From contig JBBQRS010000022.1 of assembly GCA_038214535.1 (NCBI GenBank), forward strand, positions 1 through 49,192: a DNA stretch of 49,192 bases. Direction: 5' to 3'. Under the pieces are notes generated by a model. That model searched no databases. It saw nothing but the letters and a program-made list of their open reading frames with translations, and was not told the origin of the DNA. The DNA is from JBBQRS01 sp038214535. Lineage in GTDB: Bacteria; Chloroflexota; Anaerolineae; CG2-30-64-16. Made by a program: the position numbers and the translations under genes. Below, piece after piece: positions 7,311 through 15,836 of this stretch. Each line of letters begins with the position of its first letter. The first letter of the stretch is position 1.

Positions 7311-7702
7311 CGACATCGCGACGCAACGCGCTGGGTCACGCTGGCGAGGATGCCGCGGCCGCGTATCTGACGGCGGCCGGCTACACGCTCATCGAGCGGA
7401 ACTGGCGATTGTCGCGCAGCGGCGAGATTGATATTTTGGCGCGTGACGGCGCGTGGCTGGTCTTCGTTGAGGTGCGCGCCCGCCGTAGCGGCGCGGACGG
7501 GGCCGGGCCGCTTGCCGGCAGCCCGGAAGAATCGGTGACGCCGGCCAAGCGGGCGCGTTTGGCAGCCCTGGCCGAAGCATATCTGTATGCCCATCCCTGG
7601 AGCGGCCCGGTGCGGATTGATGTGATCGCGCTGGAGTTCGATTCCAGCGGCAGCATCACGCGCCTGAACCACTTGCAGGATGCCGTAGGCGGTATGCCTT
7701 GA
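7307..7702 (+). CDS. yraN: YraN/UPF0102 family nuclease-fold protein
   Basis: 131 residues of the UPF0102 family, which has a restriction-endonuclease-like fold. The core GEIDILARDGAWLVFVEVRAR contains the acidic and Glu-x-Lys/Arg type residues of that fold, preceded by LGHAGEDAAAAYLTAAGY and GYTLIERNWR. The family commonly sits beside rnhB, as here. ATG 7307 overlaps the rnhB stop; a GTG at 7295 is possible but less likely. Its TGA overlaps the TTG start of miaA, giving a chain of coupled genes rnhB-yraN-miaA. Biological role is not established. Confidence 0.92.
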   Translation: MTTSRRNALGHAGEDAAAAYLTAAGYTLIERNWRLSRSGEIDILARDGAWLVFVEVRARRSGADGAGPLAGSPEESVTPAKRARLAALAEAYLYAHPWSGPVRIDVIALEFDSSGSITRLNHLQDAVGGMP

Positions 7703-8607
7703 GCCGGCAGGTGATCTCTGTCGTGGGTCCCACCGCGGTGGGCAAGACGGAGCTTGCGGTGCTGCTGGCGGAACGCCTGGGCGGCGAGATCATTTCTGCC
7801 GATTCGCGCCAGATCTATCGCGGGATGGACATCGGCACGGCAAAAGCCACGCCGGAGCAACGCTCGCGCGTGCCACATCATCTACTGGATGTGACGACGC
7901 CGGACCGTGTCCTGTCATTGGCCGAATATCAGCGTATGGCGATGGATGCGATCGCTGAGATTCATGCACGCGGGCATTTGCCCCTGTTGGTAGGGGGCAC
8001 CGGACAATACGTCAGCGCTGTGCTGGAAGGGTGGCGCATCCCTGCCGTGCCGCCGAATGTGGCGCTGCGCGCCGAACTCGAGGCCGCTGCCCGGGGCGAT
8101 GGCCCCGAAGCGCTGCACGCTCGCCTCGCGGCGCTCGACCCAGCCGCCGCGGCCACCATTGACTATCGCAACGTCCGGCGAGTCATTCGCGCCCTCGAAG
8201 TTTATTTGATGATGGGCCGCCCGATCTCCGAGATGCAGACGAAGGAGCCGCCTTCATTTACAGTCGCCCGGCTCGGCGTGACGCGCCCACGCTCGGAACT
8301 TTACGCGCGCATCAACGCACGCGTGGACCGGATGCTCGAGGCCGGGCTGGTGGCCGAAGTGCTACAGTTGGTTGACGCCGGATATGGTTGGGAGCTCCCG
8401 GCGATGTCGGGGCTGGGCTACCGGCAGATCGGCCAATATCTGCGCGGCGAGATGGGATTGGAGGAAGCCGTAGAACTGATTAAGCAGCGCACGCGGCGCT
8501 TCGTCCAACAGCAATACAACTGGTTCCCGCTCGACGATCCTGCGCTTACGTGGGTCAATCCGGACGAAATGCCGTTTGACGAGATCGCGCGTTTGATCGG
8601 CGCGTGA
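7699..8607 (+). CDS. miaA: tRNA dimethylallyltransferase
   Basis: 302 residues. MiaA transfers a dimethylallyl group to N6 of A37 in tRNAs reading UNN codons. Visible motifs are the P-loop GPTAVGKTEL (about 10-19), SADSRQIYRGMDIGTAK, the GGTGQYV segment and YAYARIN-like LYARINARVDRMLEAGL. The start is TTG 7699, overlapping the yraN stop in TTGA; GTG 7711 would be an alternative four codons later. With trmD in the same block, two enzymes modifying tRNA position 37 are encoded within 3.5 kb. Confidence 0.97.
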   Translation: MSRQVISVVGPTAVGKTELAVLLAERLGGEIISADSRQIYRGMDIGTAKATPEQRSRVPHHLLDVTTPDRVLSLAEYQRMAMDAIAEIHARGHLPLLVGGTGQYVSAVLEGWRIPAVPPNVALRAELEAAARGDGPEALHARLAALDPAAAATIDYRNVRRVIRALEVYLMMGRPISEMQTKEPPSFTVARLGVTRPRSELYARINARVDRMLEAGLVAEVLQLVDAGYGWELPAMSGLGYRQIGQYLRGEMGLEEAVELIKQRTRRFVQQQYNWFPLDDPALTWVNPDEMPFDEIARLIGA

Positions 8608-8729
8608 CGCCTTCTAGGTTTGGTTACCAAAACTCGATCAGTCGGTGCAGGGATCGTAACTTGATTGAGCAGAAACGCTAAATGTTGTTGCATACGTGCC
8701 TGAACGATGCGACAAACCTTGATTCTAAG
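8608..8729. other. Intergenic stretch without a recognised feature
   Basis: Between miaA and the next promoter I see no gene, tRNA or terminator with a T-run. A short imperfect inverted repeat (GGTTTGGTTACCAAAAC, near 8619-8635) is the only structure. Together with the promoter and leader up to 8902 this forms a 295-bp gap. Confidence 0.4.
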
Positions 8730-8758
8730 TTGACGCCCGGCGACGCCTCCGGTAGAAT
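8730..8758 (+). promoter_or_regulatory. Promoter of the Ig-fused solute-binding protein gene
   Basis: TTGACG (8730-8735) and TAGAAT (8753-8758) are exactly 17 bp apart, a near-consensus vegetative promoter. The leader to the ATG at 8903 would be about 138 nucleotides. Confidence 0.75.
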
Positions 8759-8766
8759 CGGGAGCG

Positions 8767-8829
8767 ATGCAAAGAAGATTGCCTTGGATCCATGGGTTCG
8801 GGAATCTAGCGGCTTTGGAGATGTCATAG
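8767..8829 (+). other. Possible 20-codon leader frame
   Basis: An ATG 8 bases after the -10 opens a frame of 20 codons (beginning MQRRLPW, ending in TAG 8829) inside the leader of the solute-binding gene. Its position matches that of leaderless starts elsewhere in the window. No ribosome-binding site is needed if the message is leaderless. It may be chance. Confidence 0.25.
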
Positions 8830-8902
8830 CGCATCGCCCACCCATGCTATCGCCGGCACATCATCATTATTCGCTGATCGTTTCATAGAGAGGAAAAACA
8901 CA

Positions 8903-10783
8903 ATGCAGGGATCCAAACGTCTTTTAGGCTTCGTGGCACTGAGCGCCGTGATGCTGATCGCAGTCACCATGATCCTGGCGCTGCCGGGCGGCGCATCTGG
9001 CGCGCCCGCGGATGCGCCGCAGGTGCAGGCTACCGCGCCGCAACGCACCCCCTTCCCTGAGGATGACTTGGCGCGCATTCGCAAGGCCGGCAAGATCGTG
9101 ATCGGCACATCCGCCGACTACCCCCCGTTTGAATACTACAATGAGAAGTTCGAGTTCGAGGGCTTCGACATCCAACTGATGAACCTCATCGCGAAAGAGT
9201 TGGGTGTCGAAATAGAGTACAAAGACTTCGCTTTCGAGGGTCTGGGCGACGCTTTGCGGTTAGGTCAGGTTGACGCCGTGATTGCGGCTCTGTCTGTCAC
9301 GCCGGAACGCGCTGAACTGGTTGATTTCAGCAACATCTACTACGTCGGCAAAGACGCCATGCTTGCCCGCCGCTCTGCGCCCATCAATGACATCAGCGAC
9401 TTGAACTCGTTGGACAGTTTGCGGATCGGTGTTCAGACCGGCTCGGTCTATGAGGGTTGGCTGCAAGGCGACATGGTAGATGCGGGCAGATTGCCTCCGG
9501 GCAACCTGATGGTGTACTCCGATATTGCGCAGGCTGTCAATGATCTGAGGCGTGGGATGATTGATCTGGTGATTATGGATCAGAAGCCGGCCGATGCGTA
9601 CTTCAAGCAAGGCGGCGTGAAGATTGTCGGCGGTGGCTTTTTCCCGCAGGATTTTGCAGTCGCGACGCGTAAAGGGTCGGGGGACCTGATGGGCGAGATC
9701 AACCGTGCGCTGGTGAAATTGCAAAACTCGGGCGCGGTGGGCAAGCTGGCCGAGCAGTATCTGGATCTGACCAATCAGGACCTCTTGCCGATTCCGACGC
9801 CGTCGGCAACGGCGACTCCGGCGCCGCCTGCACCGACGCCGACGCCCAGCCGTTGTACCGACGGCGCGAAGTATGTTGCAGATCTCAATCTCGACGACAA
9901 CAACATGAAAAATCCGCCGGTGATAGGTCCGGGCCAACCCTTTACGAAGCGCTGGCGGGTTCAGAACACCGGGTCATGCACGTGGGATGCGACGTACACG
10001 TTTGGTTACGTGCAGGGCAACACGAAATATTCGCAGATGGGCGGCCAACGGACAAAAGTGAGCCGGCTCGTGCCGCCGGGCACGACGTATGATGTCTCCA
10101 TCAACCTCGTCGCGCCAACAGTCTACGGTACATTCCAGGGTTGGTGGCAGTTCCGCAATGATCTGGGGCAGAACTTCGGAGAGCGCGTATACGTCGGCAT
10201 CACGGTGCCTTCGCCCGCAACACCGACCCCAATGCCGCCGCCGCCGCCTCAACCCGGCATCTCCTTCAACGTGGATCGGACGAACATCCGACAGGGCGAA
10301 TGCGTCAACTTTAGCTGGGACGTTCAGAACGTCAGCGCCGTTTACTTCTACGCGCAGGGTCAACCCTGGGAATCGAACGGCGTCGGAGGCCAGGATAGTC
10401 GCACGGAATGCCCCGGCGGGACCACCACCTATGAGCTGCGTGTCCAGTTCACGGATGGGCGCGTCGAAGCCCGGCAGATAACGATCAACGTTGAAGCCGT
10501 GGCTTCTGCTCCCGACATCACCTACTGGGAAGTCGTGCCGAAGGACGAAGCCTATGTCGGCCAGTGTGTGGACATCCGCTGGGAAGTTGCGGGCCAGGTG
10601 GATAACATTGATATCCGCGAGCGTGACAATATGATCTGGAACGGCGCGCCGTTGCGTGGCAGTGTGCAGCACTGTCCTTCCGGCCCCGGCGAGATGGAAT
10701 ACACGATCGAGGCGCGTGGCCCCGGCGGTACGAATAAACGCCAGGAACACGTGACCTTCCGTGCGCAAATCCAACCGCGCTAA
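8903..10783 (+). CDS. Solute-binding family 3 protein fused to NBR1-type and two further Ig-like domains
   Basis: 626 residues. Signal segment about 5-33; family 3 binding domain about 53-292 (KIVIGTSADYPPFEYYN, FEGFDIQLMNLIAKELGV, AELVDFSNIYY); Pro/Thr-rich linker 296-316; NBR1-like Ig domain about 318-434 with FTKRWRVQNTGSCTW and GTFQGWWQFRND; second Pro-rich linker; then two Ig-like domains (about 453-532 and 537-622). Each Ig-like unit has a Cys pair (318/359, 467/503, 555/591). Outside the cell it should bind a small solute while the Ig modules hold it at the surface or contact a partner. There is no adjacent permease. The start has AGAGAGG upstream. Confidence 0.85.
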   Translation: MQGSKRLLGFVALSAVMLIAVTMILALPGGASGAPADAPQVQATAPQRTPFPEDDLARIRKAGKIVIGTSADYPPFEYYNEKFEFEGFDIQLMNLIAKELGVEIEYKDFAFEGLGDALRLGQVDAVIAALSVTPERAELVDFSNIYYVGKDAMLARRSAPINDISDLNSLDSLRIGVQTGSVYEGWLQGDMVDAGRLPPGNLMVYSDIAQAVNDLRRGMIDLVIMDQKPADAYFKQGGVKIVGGGFFPQDFAVATRKGSGDLMGEINRALVKLQNSGAVGKLAEQYLDLTNQDLLPIPTPSATATPAPPAPTPTPSRCTDGAKYVADLNLDDNNMKNPPVIGPGQPFTKRWRVQNTGSCTWDATYTFGYVQGNTKYSQMGGQRTKVSRLVPPGTTYDVSINLVAPTVYGTFQGWWQFRNDLGQNFGERVYVGITVPSPATPTPMPPPPPQPGISFNVDRTNIRQGECVNFSWDVQNVSAVYFYAQGQPWESNGVGGQDSRTECPGGTTTYELRVQFTDGRVEARQITINVEAVASAPDITYWEVVPKDEAYVGQCVDIRWEVAGQVDNIDIRERDNMIWNGAPLRGSVQHCPSGPGEMEYTIEARGPGGTNKRQEHVTFRAQIQPR

Positions 10784-10806
10784 GCGCGCGCATCGAAGAT
10801 AGGTAT

Positions 10807-10850
10807 CGGGCCTCCGCAAGAATTGTCTTGCGGAGGCCCGTTTGATTTAT
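10807..10850 (+). terminator. Strong rho-independent terminator
   Basis: A perfect 15-bp stem (10807-10821 with 10826-10840) with a 4-base loop ATTG is followed by TTTGATTTAT. It closes the solute-binding gene's transcript before the next promoter. Confidence 0.9.
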
Positions 10851-10861
10851 GGCCGGGTCGT

Positions 10862-10890
10862 TTGACACTGGTTATTCCCCGTGCTATACG
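10862..10890 (+). promoter_or_regulatory. Promoter of the sugar-acid operon
   Basis: A perfect TTGACA (10862-10867) is spaced 17 bp from TATACG (10885-10890). It reads into the three-gene operon 10923-13753. No clear operator palindrome is seen around it. Confidence 0.75.
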
Positions 10891-10922
10891 TGTGGTCTAA
10901 TTTCCCCATCTGGAGGCTGTTT

Positions 10923-11831
10923 ATGTCCCAACCCTGGCGCGGGATTTTCCCGATCGTCATTACCCCGTTCACAGATTCCTATGAACTCGATGAGGCGGGT
11001 CTACGCAATGTGGTTCGTTATTGCATCGAAGCGGGCGCACGCGGGCTGGTCGGCCCGGCCAACGCCAGCGAGTTCGCCACGCTCTCCGATGATGAGCGAC
11101 GACGCTGGATCGAGATCGTGGTCGCGGAATGCGGCGGGCAAATTCCGGTGATCGCGGCGACGACCAGCGGCCACGCGCTGCCTGCCGTGGCGCTCAGCCT
11201 CTTTGCCCAGGCAGCCGGAGCGGATTGCATCATGGCGATGCCGCCGCACGTGCTGCACCCCGACGCAGAAGGGTGCTACGAATACTATCAAGCGCTATCC
11301 GAGGCGCTCGAAATCCCGGTGATGATTCAGAACTACAACGGTCCTGTCGGCACAGCGATGAGTCCCGAGCTGATCGCGCGCATGTGTCAGGAGTTGCCGC
11401 AGGTACGTTACGTCAAAGAGGAGACGCTGCCATCTTCGTGGATGATCAGCGCGACGATTGCCGCGGCAGGGCCCTATTGCGAGGGGATCTTCGGCGGCAT
11501 CGCCGGGCAATATCTGCTCGATGAATACCGGCGCGGCGCGGCGGGCAACATGCCGGCCTGCCAGACGACCGATCTGTTGCAAGCGGTGTGGGACCTGCTG
11601 GAGGCGGGGGACGAGACCACCGCGCGCACCATGTTCAACCGGGTTTTGCCGCTGATCAGTTATGAGCGCCAGTACGGCGTGGCGCTTTATAAAGAGGTGA
11701 TGTACCGGCGCGGCGTGATTTCGAACCGTGTGTGTCGCGCCCCCGGCCGCGAATTGGATGAATGGGATCGCCTGGAGGTGGACGCGATTATGGCCGATGT
11801 TGCTCCTCTGATGAAAGTGTACGCCCCGTGA
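10923..11831 (+). CDS. Dihydrodipicolinate synthase/N-acetylneuraminate lyase family aldolase
   Basis: 302 residues of the class I pyruvate-dependent aldolase/dehydratase superfamily. MIQNYNG places the catalytic Tyr at 138 and YVKEET the Schiff-base Lys at 165. The usual GTTGE motif is replaced by GPANASE (44-50), which argues against a genuine lysine-pathway DapA and for a sugar-acid enzyme such as a 2-keto-3-deoxy-acid aldolase or dehydratase. ATG 10923 has GGAGG-like TGGAGG upstream. The stop TGA overlaps the GTG of the following SDR gene, and the third gene is an enolase-superfamily dehydratase, so the three enzymes probably act in one pathway. Substrate unproven. Confidence 0.88.
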   Translation: MSQPWRGIFPIVITPFTDSYELDEAGLRNVVRYCIEAGARGLVGPANASEFATLSDDERRRWIEIVVAECGGQIPVIAATTSGHALPAVALSLFAQAAGADCIMAMPPHVLHPDAEGCYEYYQALSEALEIPVMIQNYNGPVGTAMSPELIARMCQELPQVRYVKEETLPSSWMISATIAAAGPYCEGIFGGIAGQYLLDEYRRGAAGNMPACQTTDLLQAVWDLLEAGDETTARTMFNRVLPLISYERQYGVALYKEVMYRRGVISNRVCRAPGRELDEWDRLEVDAIMADVAPLMKVYAP

Positions 11832-12610
11832 ACGCCGAAAATCAACCCGTTCCGGGGCGTTTGCAGGGATGCGTGGCGGTGATCACCGGTTCAACGGGTG
11901 GGCTGGGTGAGGGCATCGCGCGACGACTGGCCGCAGAAGGCTGCGCGGTGATGATTTCAGGCCGGCGCAGCGCCGAGGGTCAAGCCGTGGCCGAGAGCAT
12001 CCGGCAGACGGGCGTAGATGCCGCGTTCGTGCGCGCCGACGTTGGCGTTGAAGAGGATTGCCGCGTACTGATTGCGGCGACCGAAGCGCGCTGGGGCCGC
12101 GTAGATATCCTGGTCAATAACGCGGCCGCCACTCCGCCGGAGTCGCCTGAGGGGCCGGATGCGGCGTTGTGGAGCGCGATTTTCGATGTCAATGTGCGCG
12201 GCGCGTGGCTGTGCAGCCAGGCATCCATCCCGATCATGCGGCGACAGGGCGGCGGACGCATCATCAACATCGGTTCGACCGTGCCGTGGCGCGGGCGCAT
12301 TGACCGGCTGGCCTATGCGTGCTCGAAGGGCGCGTTGCACACCTTGACGCACGTCTTGGCGCGCCAACTGGTCGCCGACCGCATCCTGATAAATTATATT
12401 ATGGTCGGTTGGATCGCGACGGAGGGTGAGTTGAGCTTGCGACGCACGCTGGGCGACATGGATCGGCTGGTGACGGCGGATCGGAACGCGCCGTTGGGTC
12501 GGCTGGAGACGGTAGAAGACATTGCTTCCGGTGTGGCGTTTCTGGCGTCCGACGACGCGACGCACATCACAGGGTGTGACCTCAATATCTCAGGCGGACT
12601 GTGGACATAG
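11828..12610 (+). CDS. Short-chain dehydrogenase/reductase
   Basis: 260 residues, classical SDR. TGSTGGLGEG (about 20-29) is the nucleotide-binding loop, VNNAA the central motif, GSTVPW the catalytic Ser region and YACSK the catalytic Tyr-x3-Lys. SISGGLWT-like NISGGLWT closes the chain. It is expected to oxidise or reduce a sugar or sugar acid in the cytoplasm. The start is GTG 11828 overlapping the previous stop (GTGA); upstream in-frame codons lie inside the aldolase gene. It is followed after 9 bp by the enolase-superfamily gene. Confidence 0.92.
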   Translation: MNAENQPVPGRLQGCVAVITGSTGGLGEGIARRLAAEGCAVMISGRRSAEGQAVAESIRQTGVDAAFVRADVGVEEDCRVLIAATEARWGRVDILVNNAAATPPESPEGPDAALWSAIFDVNVRGAWLCSQASIPIMRRQGGGRIINIGSTVPWRGRIDRLAYACSKGALHTLTHVLARQLVADRILINYIMVGWIATEGELSLRRTLGDMDRLVTADRNAPLGRLETVEDIASGVAFLASDDATHITGCDLNISGGLWT

Positions 12611-12619
12611 GAGATAAGC

Positions 12620-13753
12620 GTGAAAATCACCGACATCAAGACCTATATCGCCGGGAACCCATGGAAGAATTGGGTCTTCGTCAAAGTGTTCACCGATGAA
12701 GGGATTACCGGCATTGGTGAAGCCACGGGTGGTCTGAGCACCAAGCCCGGCGAGGCCGCGGTGCATGAGCTGGCGCGCTTTGTCATTGGCGAAGACCCGA
12801 CCCAGCCCGAGGCTCTGTGGCAGAAGATGTACAAGGGGCTGTTCCTGGGCGCAAACGTCGGCATGTCCGCCATCGAGATTGCTTGCTGGGACATCCTGGG
12901 CAAGAGCTTGAATGCGCCTTTGTGGCGGCTGCTGGGCGGCAAGCAACGACCGAGCATCCGGGTCTACGCCAACGGGTGGTATCAGGGGCCGCGCGATCCG
13001 GGCTTTTTCGCGGAAACGGCGCAGCGGCTGGTGGAGATGGGCTACACCGCGATGAAGTTTGATCCCTTTGGTACGGCATATCGCTTCTTTGATGCTGCAG
13101 AAGAGCGACGTTCCATCGCCATCGTGCGCGCCGTGCGCGAGGCGGTGGGCGACGATGTAGATCTGTGCATCGAGGCGCACGACCGGTTCTCGGTTTCCAC
13201 GGCGATCCGGATCGCCAACTTGCTGGAGGACTATCGCCCGATGTGGTTCGAGACGCCCGTCATGTCCACCGATATCCCGGCGACCATCGAGGTGGCGCGC
13301 GCCGTGCGGATTCCAGTGGCGACCGGCGAGCGCTTCCATCGGTTGGGCGACTTCGTGGATTTGCTCGCCAGTCGCGCTGTCAGTATCGTCCAGCCGGAGA
13401 CGTTGAACATCGGCGGCGTCTCGGGCGCAAAAAAGGCGTCCGCGCTGGCAGAGGCGGCAGAGGCGTTTGTGGCACTGCATCAGGCGCAAAGCCCGATCAA
13501 TACGGCGGTCAACGCGCACATCCACGCTACGCTGCCGAACTTCCTGATTCAGGAGTGTTTCGACGATTTTCTATCGCCGTGGATCTGGGACATCGTGCAG
13601 GGCGTGCCGCGCGTCAAGAACGGCTATCTCGAGCCTTCAGACGCGCCGGGGATCGGGGTGGAATTTGATGAGGTGGAGATTGAGAAGTACCCCTATAGCC
13701 CGAACAACCACATGCGCCTGTTTGAGGAGGGATGGGAAAGACGCCGGAGGTGA
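12620..13753 (+). CDS. Mandelate racemase/enolase-superfamily sugar-acid dehydratase
   Basis: 377 residues, closest in pattern to galactonate dehydratase-type enzymes. The N-terminal capping domain starts MKITDIKTYIAGNPWKNWVF; the barrel has metal ligands in CIEAHDRF (Glu in place of the usual Asp), WFETPV and ATGERFH. Such enzymes remove water from an aldonic acid to give a 2-keto-3-deoxy acid, which the DHDPS-family neighbour could cleave. The GTG start has GGAGAT 5 bases before it. It is the last gene of the operon and converges on the acetyltransferase gene with a 19-bp gap. Exact substrate is unknown. Confidence 0.88.
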   Translation: MKITDIKTYIAGNPWKNWVFVKVFTDEGITGIGEATGGLSTKPGEAAVHELARFVIGEDPTQPEALWQKMYKGLFLGANVGMSAIEIACWDILGKSLNAPLWRLLGGKQRPSIRVYANGWYQGPRDPGFFAETAQRLVEMGYTAMKFDPFGTAYRFFDAAEERRSIAIVRAVREAVGDDVDLCIEAHDRFSVSTAIRIANLLEDYRPMWFETPVMSTDIPATIEVARAVRIPVATGERFHRLGDFVDLLASRAVSIVQPETLNIGGVSGAKKASALAEAAEAFVALHQAQSPINTAVNAHIHATLPNFLIQECFDDFLSPWIWDIVQGVPRVKNGYLEPSDAPGIGVEFDEVEIEKYPYSPNNHMRLFEEGWERRRR

Positions 13754-13772
13754 GCTATCCTGGCGTCGCGGC

Positions 13773-15035
13773 TCAGTAGGGCGCGTAGAGGAAGGACGGC
13801 ATAGGCGGGAAGAGCGTCTCGATCAGCAAGCGGAAAGCTGGAGTGACTCCCAGGTCAGGATAGGCGCGATGTAGCTCGTCAAGGGTCTTGTGGCCTAATA
13901 GCAGAGGGATGAACGCATGGGGTGGGAAGTTGATGTCTCCTTCCGCGGGGCCTGCGCTTTCAATGGATGTCAGCCGGCCCGCGACGAAGTTCAGCCTGAC
14001 GGAATCGCGGTAGAAGCAGAGATGCACTTGCTGCGAAAGCCCTGCAAAGGGCGACTCTGCAATCCGCCTCTCCAACACAGGCCCGATGGCCGTGAGGAAG
14101 GCGGCCATGTCCGGGATATGGATCTGCCATGCGTATGTGCCCAGGTCGTGCGCGCCGAACGACCGCGCTGCGCGCATGATCGTGGTCTCGCCCGGCAGGT
14201 TGAGACGGACGCCGGGGAGGCCCCGCTCAGACGCCTGCACCGTCAGCCGATGCAAGGCAGAAAGCGCGGCGTTGTAGCTAAGGCGTGAGACCTCACTTAC
14301 CGTCAGTTCATCGCCGAAATGATATGAAGGCAGGCGATAATAACCTGTCGCCAGCCCATTCTTCTCGATAAGCCACGTCGCGTTCTCCGCTTCCGTGCCC
14401 TGAGTGTAGTTCAGAAGATAGCGCCACTCGGCCCTCGTCCGTGCAGCCTTGATCCCCAACTCCGCGGTGGCCGTCTTGTAGAACCTGTCGAGTTGCGGAA
14501 TGTCTGTGTTGGTCGCCAGTCGAAATGTGAAGGTCTCATCCGGTCCAGGGGGTAACTCACGCGCGGCCAGTCGCAAGCCGCCTTCGAGCGGTAGGGCGTA
14601 CTCATAACCGAACTGGCGATAGTAGTATGGAATGCCCTGGATGTGCGAGATCAGACAGCCCCGCTCATGGAGCCGCTCCTTGAAATACTCAGTCTGGGCG
14701 CGGACTAACCCACGCCGACGATAGGCCTCTAATGTACCCACAATCGCCATCTCGCTGGCCGGAATAGCGATGTCCTCATAGTAAAGCGTCCACGGGATCA
14801 ACATCAGCGTGGAGACGGCCTCGTCAGTGCGCTCGTCCTCCACGAAGGCAATGTCGCGCCACTCAAGGCCTGGAAAATATCCGGCCAGATTGCGGACCAT
14901 GTCAACCAGTGTGTCGCCGTGAACGATACCATTGAGTTGGGCCACGCGCTCGATATCGGCGTCGTTCGCAGGCGTCCTGAGCGTCAGGCCGTTGCCGAGT
15001 GAGCGGCGGACGGGCGGATGTGTGTCGCCGGGCAT
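13773..15035 (-). CDS. Eis-like GNAT N-acetyltransferase
   Basis: 420 residues. The N-terminal GNAT domain carries the acetyl-CoA motif IVGTLEAYRRRGLVRAQ (about 97-113; the VGT..AYRRRG loop). A second GNAT-like half follows (about 165-300), and the C-terminal 100 residues resemble the SCP2-like domain of Eis proteins, with CFYRDSVRLNFVAG. Eis-family enzymes acetylate amines, in some cases aminoglycosides; the natural substrate here is not inferable. ATG 15035 follows the methyltransferase stop by 3 bp, so the two are cotranscribed. Confidence 0.82.
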   Translation of the reverse strand: MPGDTHPPVRRSLGNGLTLRTPANDADIERVAQLNGIVHGDTLVDMVRNLAGYFPGLEWRDIAFVEDERTDEAVSTLMLIPWTLYYEDIAIPASEMAIVGTLEAYRRRGLVRAQTEYFKERLHERGCLISHIQGIPYYYRQFGYEYALPLEGGLRLAARELPPGPDETFTFRLATNTDIPQLDRFYKTATAELGIKAARTRAEWRYLLNYTQGTEAENATWLIEKNGLATGYYRLPSYHFGDELTVSEVSRLSYNAALSALHRLTVQASERGLPGVRLNLPGETTIMRAARSFGAHDLGTYAWQIHIPDMAAFLTAIGPVLERRIAESPFAGLSQQVHLCFYRDSVRLNFVAGRLTSIESAGPAEGDINFPPHAFIPLLLGHKTLDELHRAYPDLGVTPAFRLLIETLFPPMPSFLYAPY

Positions 15036-15038
15036 GGC

Positions 15039-15836
15039 TTAGCGCTCCTGCTTCCGGGCCTGATACAGATATCGGGCGTGACAACCGGCTTCGATGGCGG
15101 CGATGGTCCCTTCGTTTTCGCCGTGGCGGCTTTCGTAAAGGAAGGCATTGCCTTCAGCGCGGAACTGCGGCTCAAGCTCCTTGAGCGCCGCGCGCATCCG
15201 CAATGCGTGCCTGAAATCTGCCTCCGAGAAATCCTGATGTGTGTAGTCAAAACCCTGACGGTGAAATGCTTCGGCCGGTGGGGTGCGGTCGGGCGGCAAT
15301 GTCTCGCGCGGGAAGGTCGCGCTGGGATGCTCCGGGTCCGCGGCGTGGGTGAAGTAGGCCAGTGCCTGCCCGCCGGGCGAGAGCAGATGGCGGAACTGCG
15401 CCAGCATCGCGTCGAGATCGGCGAAGTACAGGGTGTCTATCGCGATGATCGCGTCGAAGCTGTTGGCAGGGAAGGGCAACGCCGACATTTCAGAGGTAAG
15501 GAAGGACAGGCGCTCGGCCTTCGTGCGCGTGCGCTCTTGCGCCTGGCCGATGGCGGTGGGCGAATAGTCAATGCCGGTGATGTGTGCGCCGGTCGCGTCG
15601 GACAGGTATTCGGTGATGTGACCCGACCCGCAGCCGAGATCCAGCGCACGGGTTGTTGAGTTCAGGCGGGCGACGTGGATGAGCGCATCCAGCTGCGCCA
15701 TATCCGCGAAGCCGTGCTGCGCGAGATTCCGACCATATGCGCGTTCGCAAAGCGCAGCGTGGGCTGAACTGGTCAGCGTGGCCCGGTAGAAATCTTCGTA
15801 GAAGTCGTACATTGGCGGATGATCGGTGGTGGTCAC
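15039..15836 (-). CDS. Class I SAM-dependent methyltransferase
   Basis: 265 residues. Motif I is ALDLGCGSGHITEYL, motif II region ITGIDYSPTAIGQAQ, motif III LPFPANSFDAIIAIDTLYFADLD; these define a Rossmann-fold methyltransferase of the ubiE/small-molecule type. The start is taken as GTG 15836, which overlaps the stop of the preceding membrane-protein gene; ATG 15812 (MYDFYEDF) eight codons on is the alternative. A longer open frame back to 15980 lies entirely inside the membrane-protein gene. It is coupled to the acetyltransferase downstream. Substrate unknown. Confidence 0.87.
   Translation of the reverse strand: MTTTDHPPMYDFYEDFYRATLTSSAHAALCERAYGRNLAQHGFADMAQLDALIHVARLNSTTRALDLGCGSGHITEYLSDATGAHITGIDYSPTAIGQAQERTRTKAERLSFLTSEMSALPFPANSFDAIIAIDTLYFADLDAMLAQFRHLLSPGGQALAYFTHAADPEHPSATFPRETLPPDRTPPAEAFHRQGFDYTHQDFSEADFRHALRMRAALKELEPQFRAEGNAFLYESRHGENEGTIAAIEAGCHARYLYQARKQER

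Noticed and set aside
8608..8902. tRNA or riboswitch in the 295-bp gap
   Set aside because: No cloverleaf, T-loop sequence or known riboswitch core could be found by eye; only a promoter and leader are visible.
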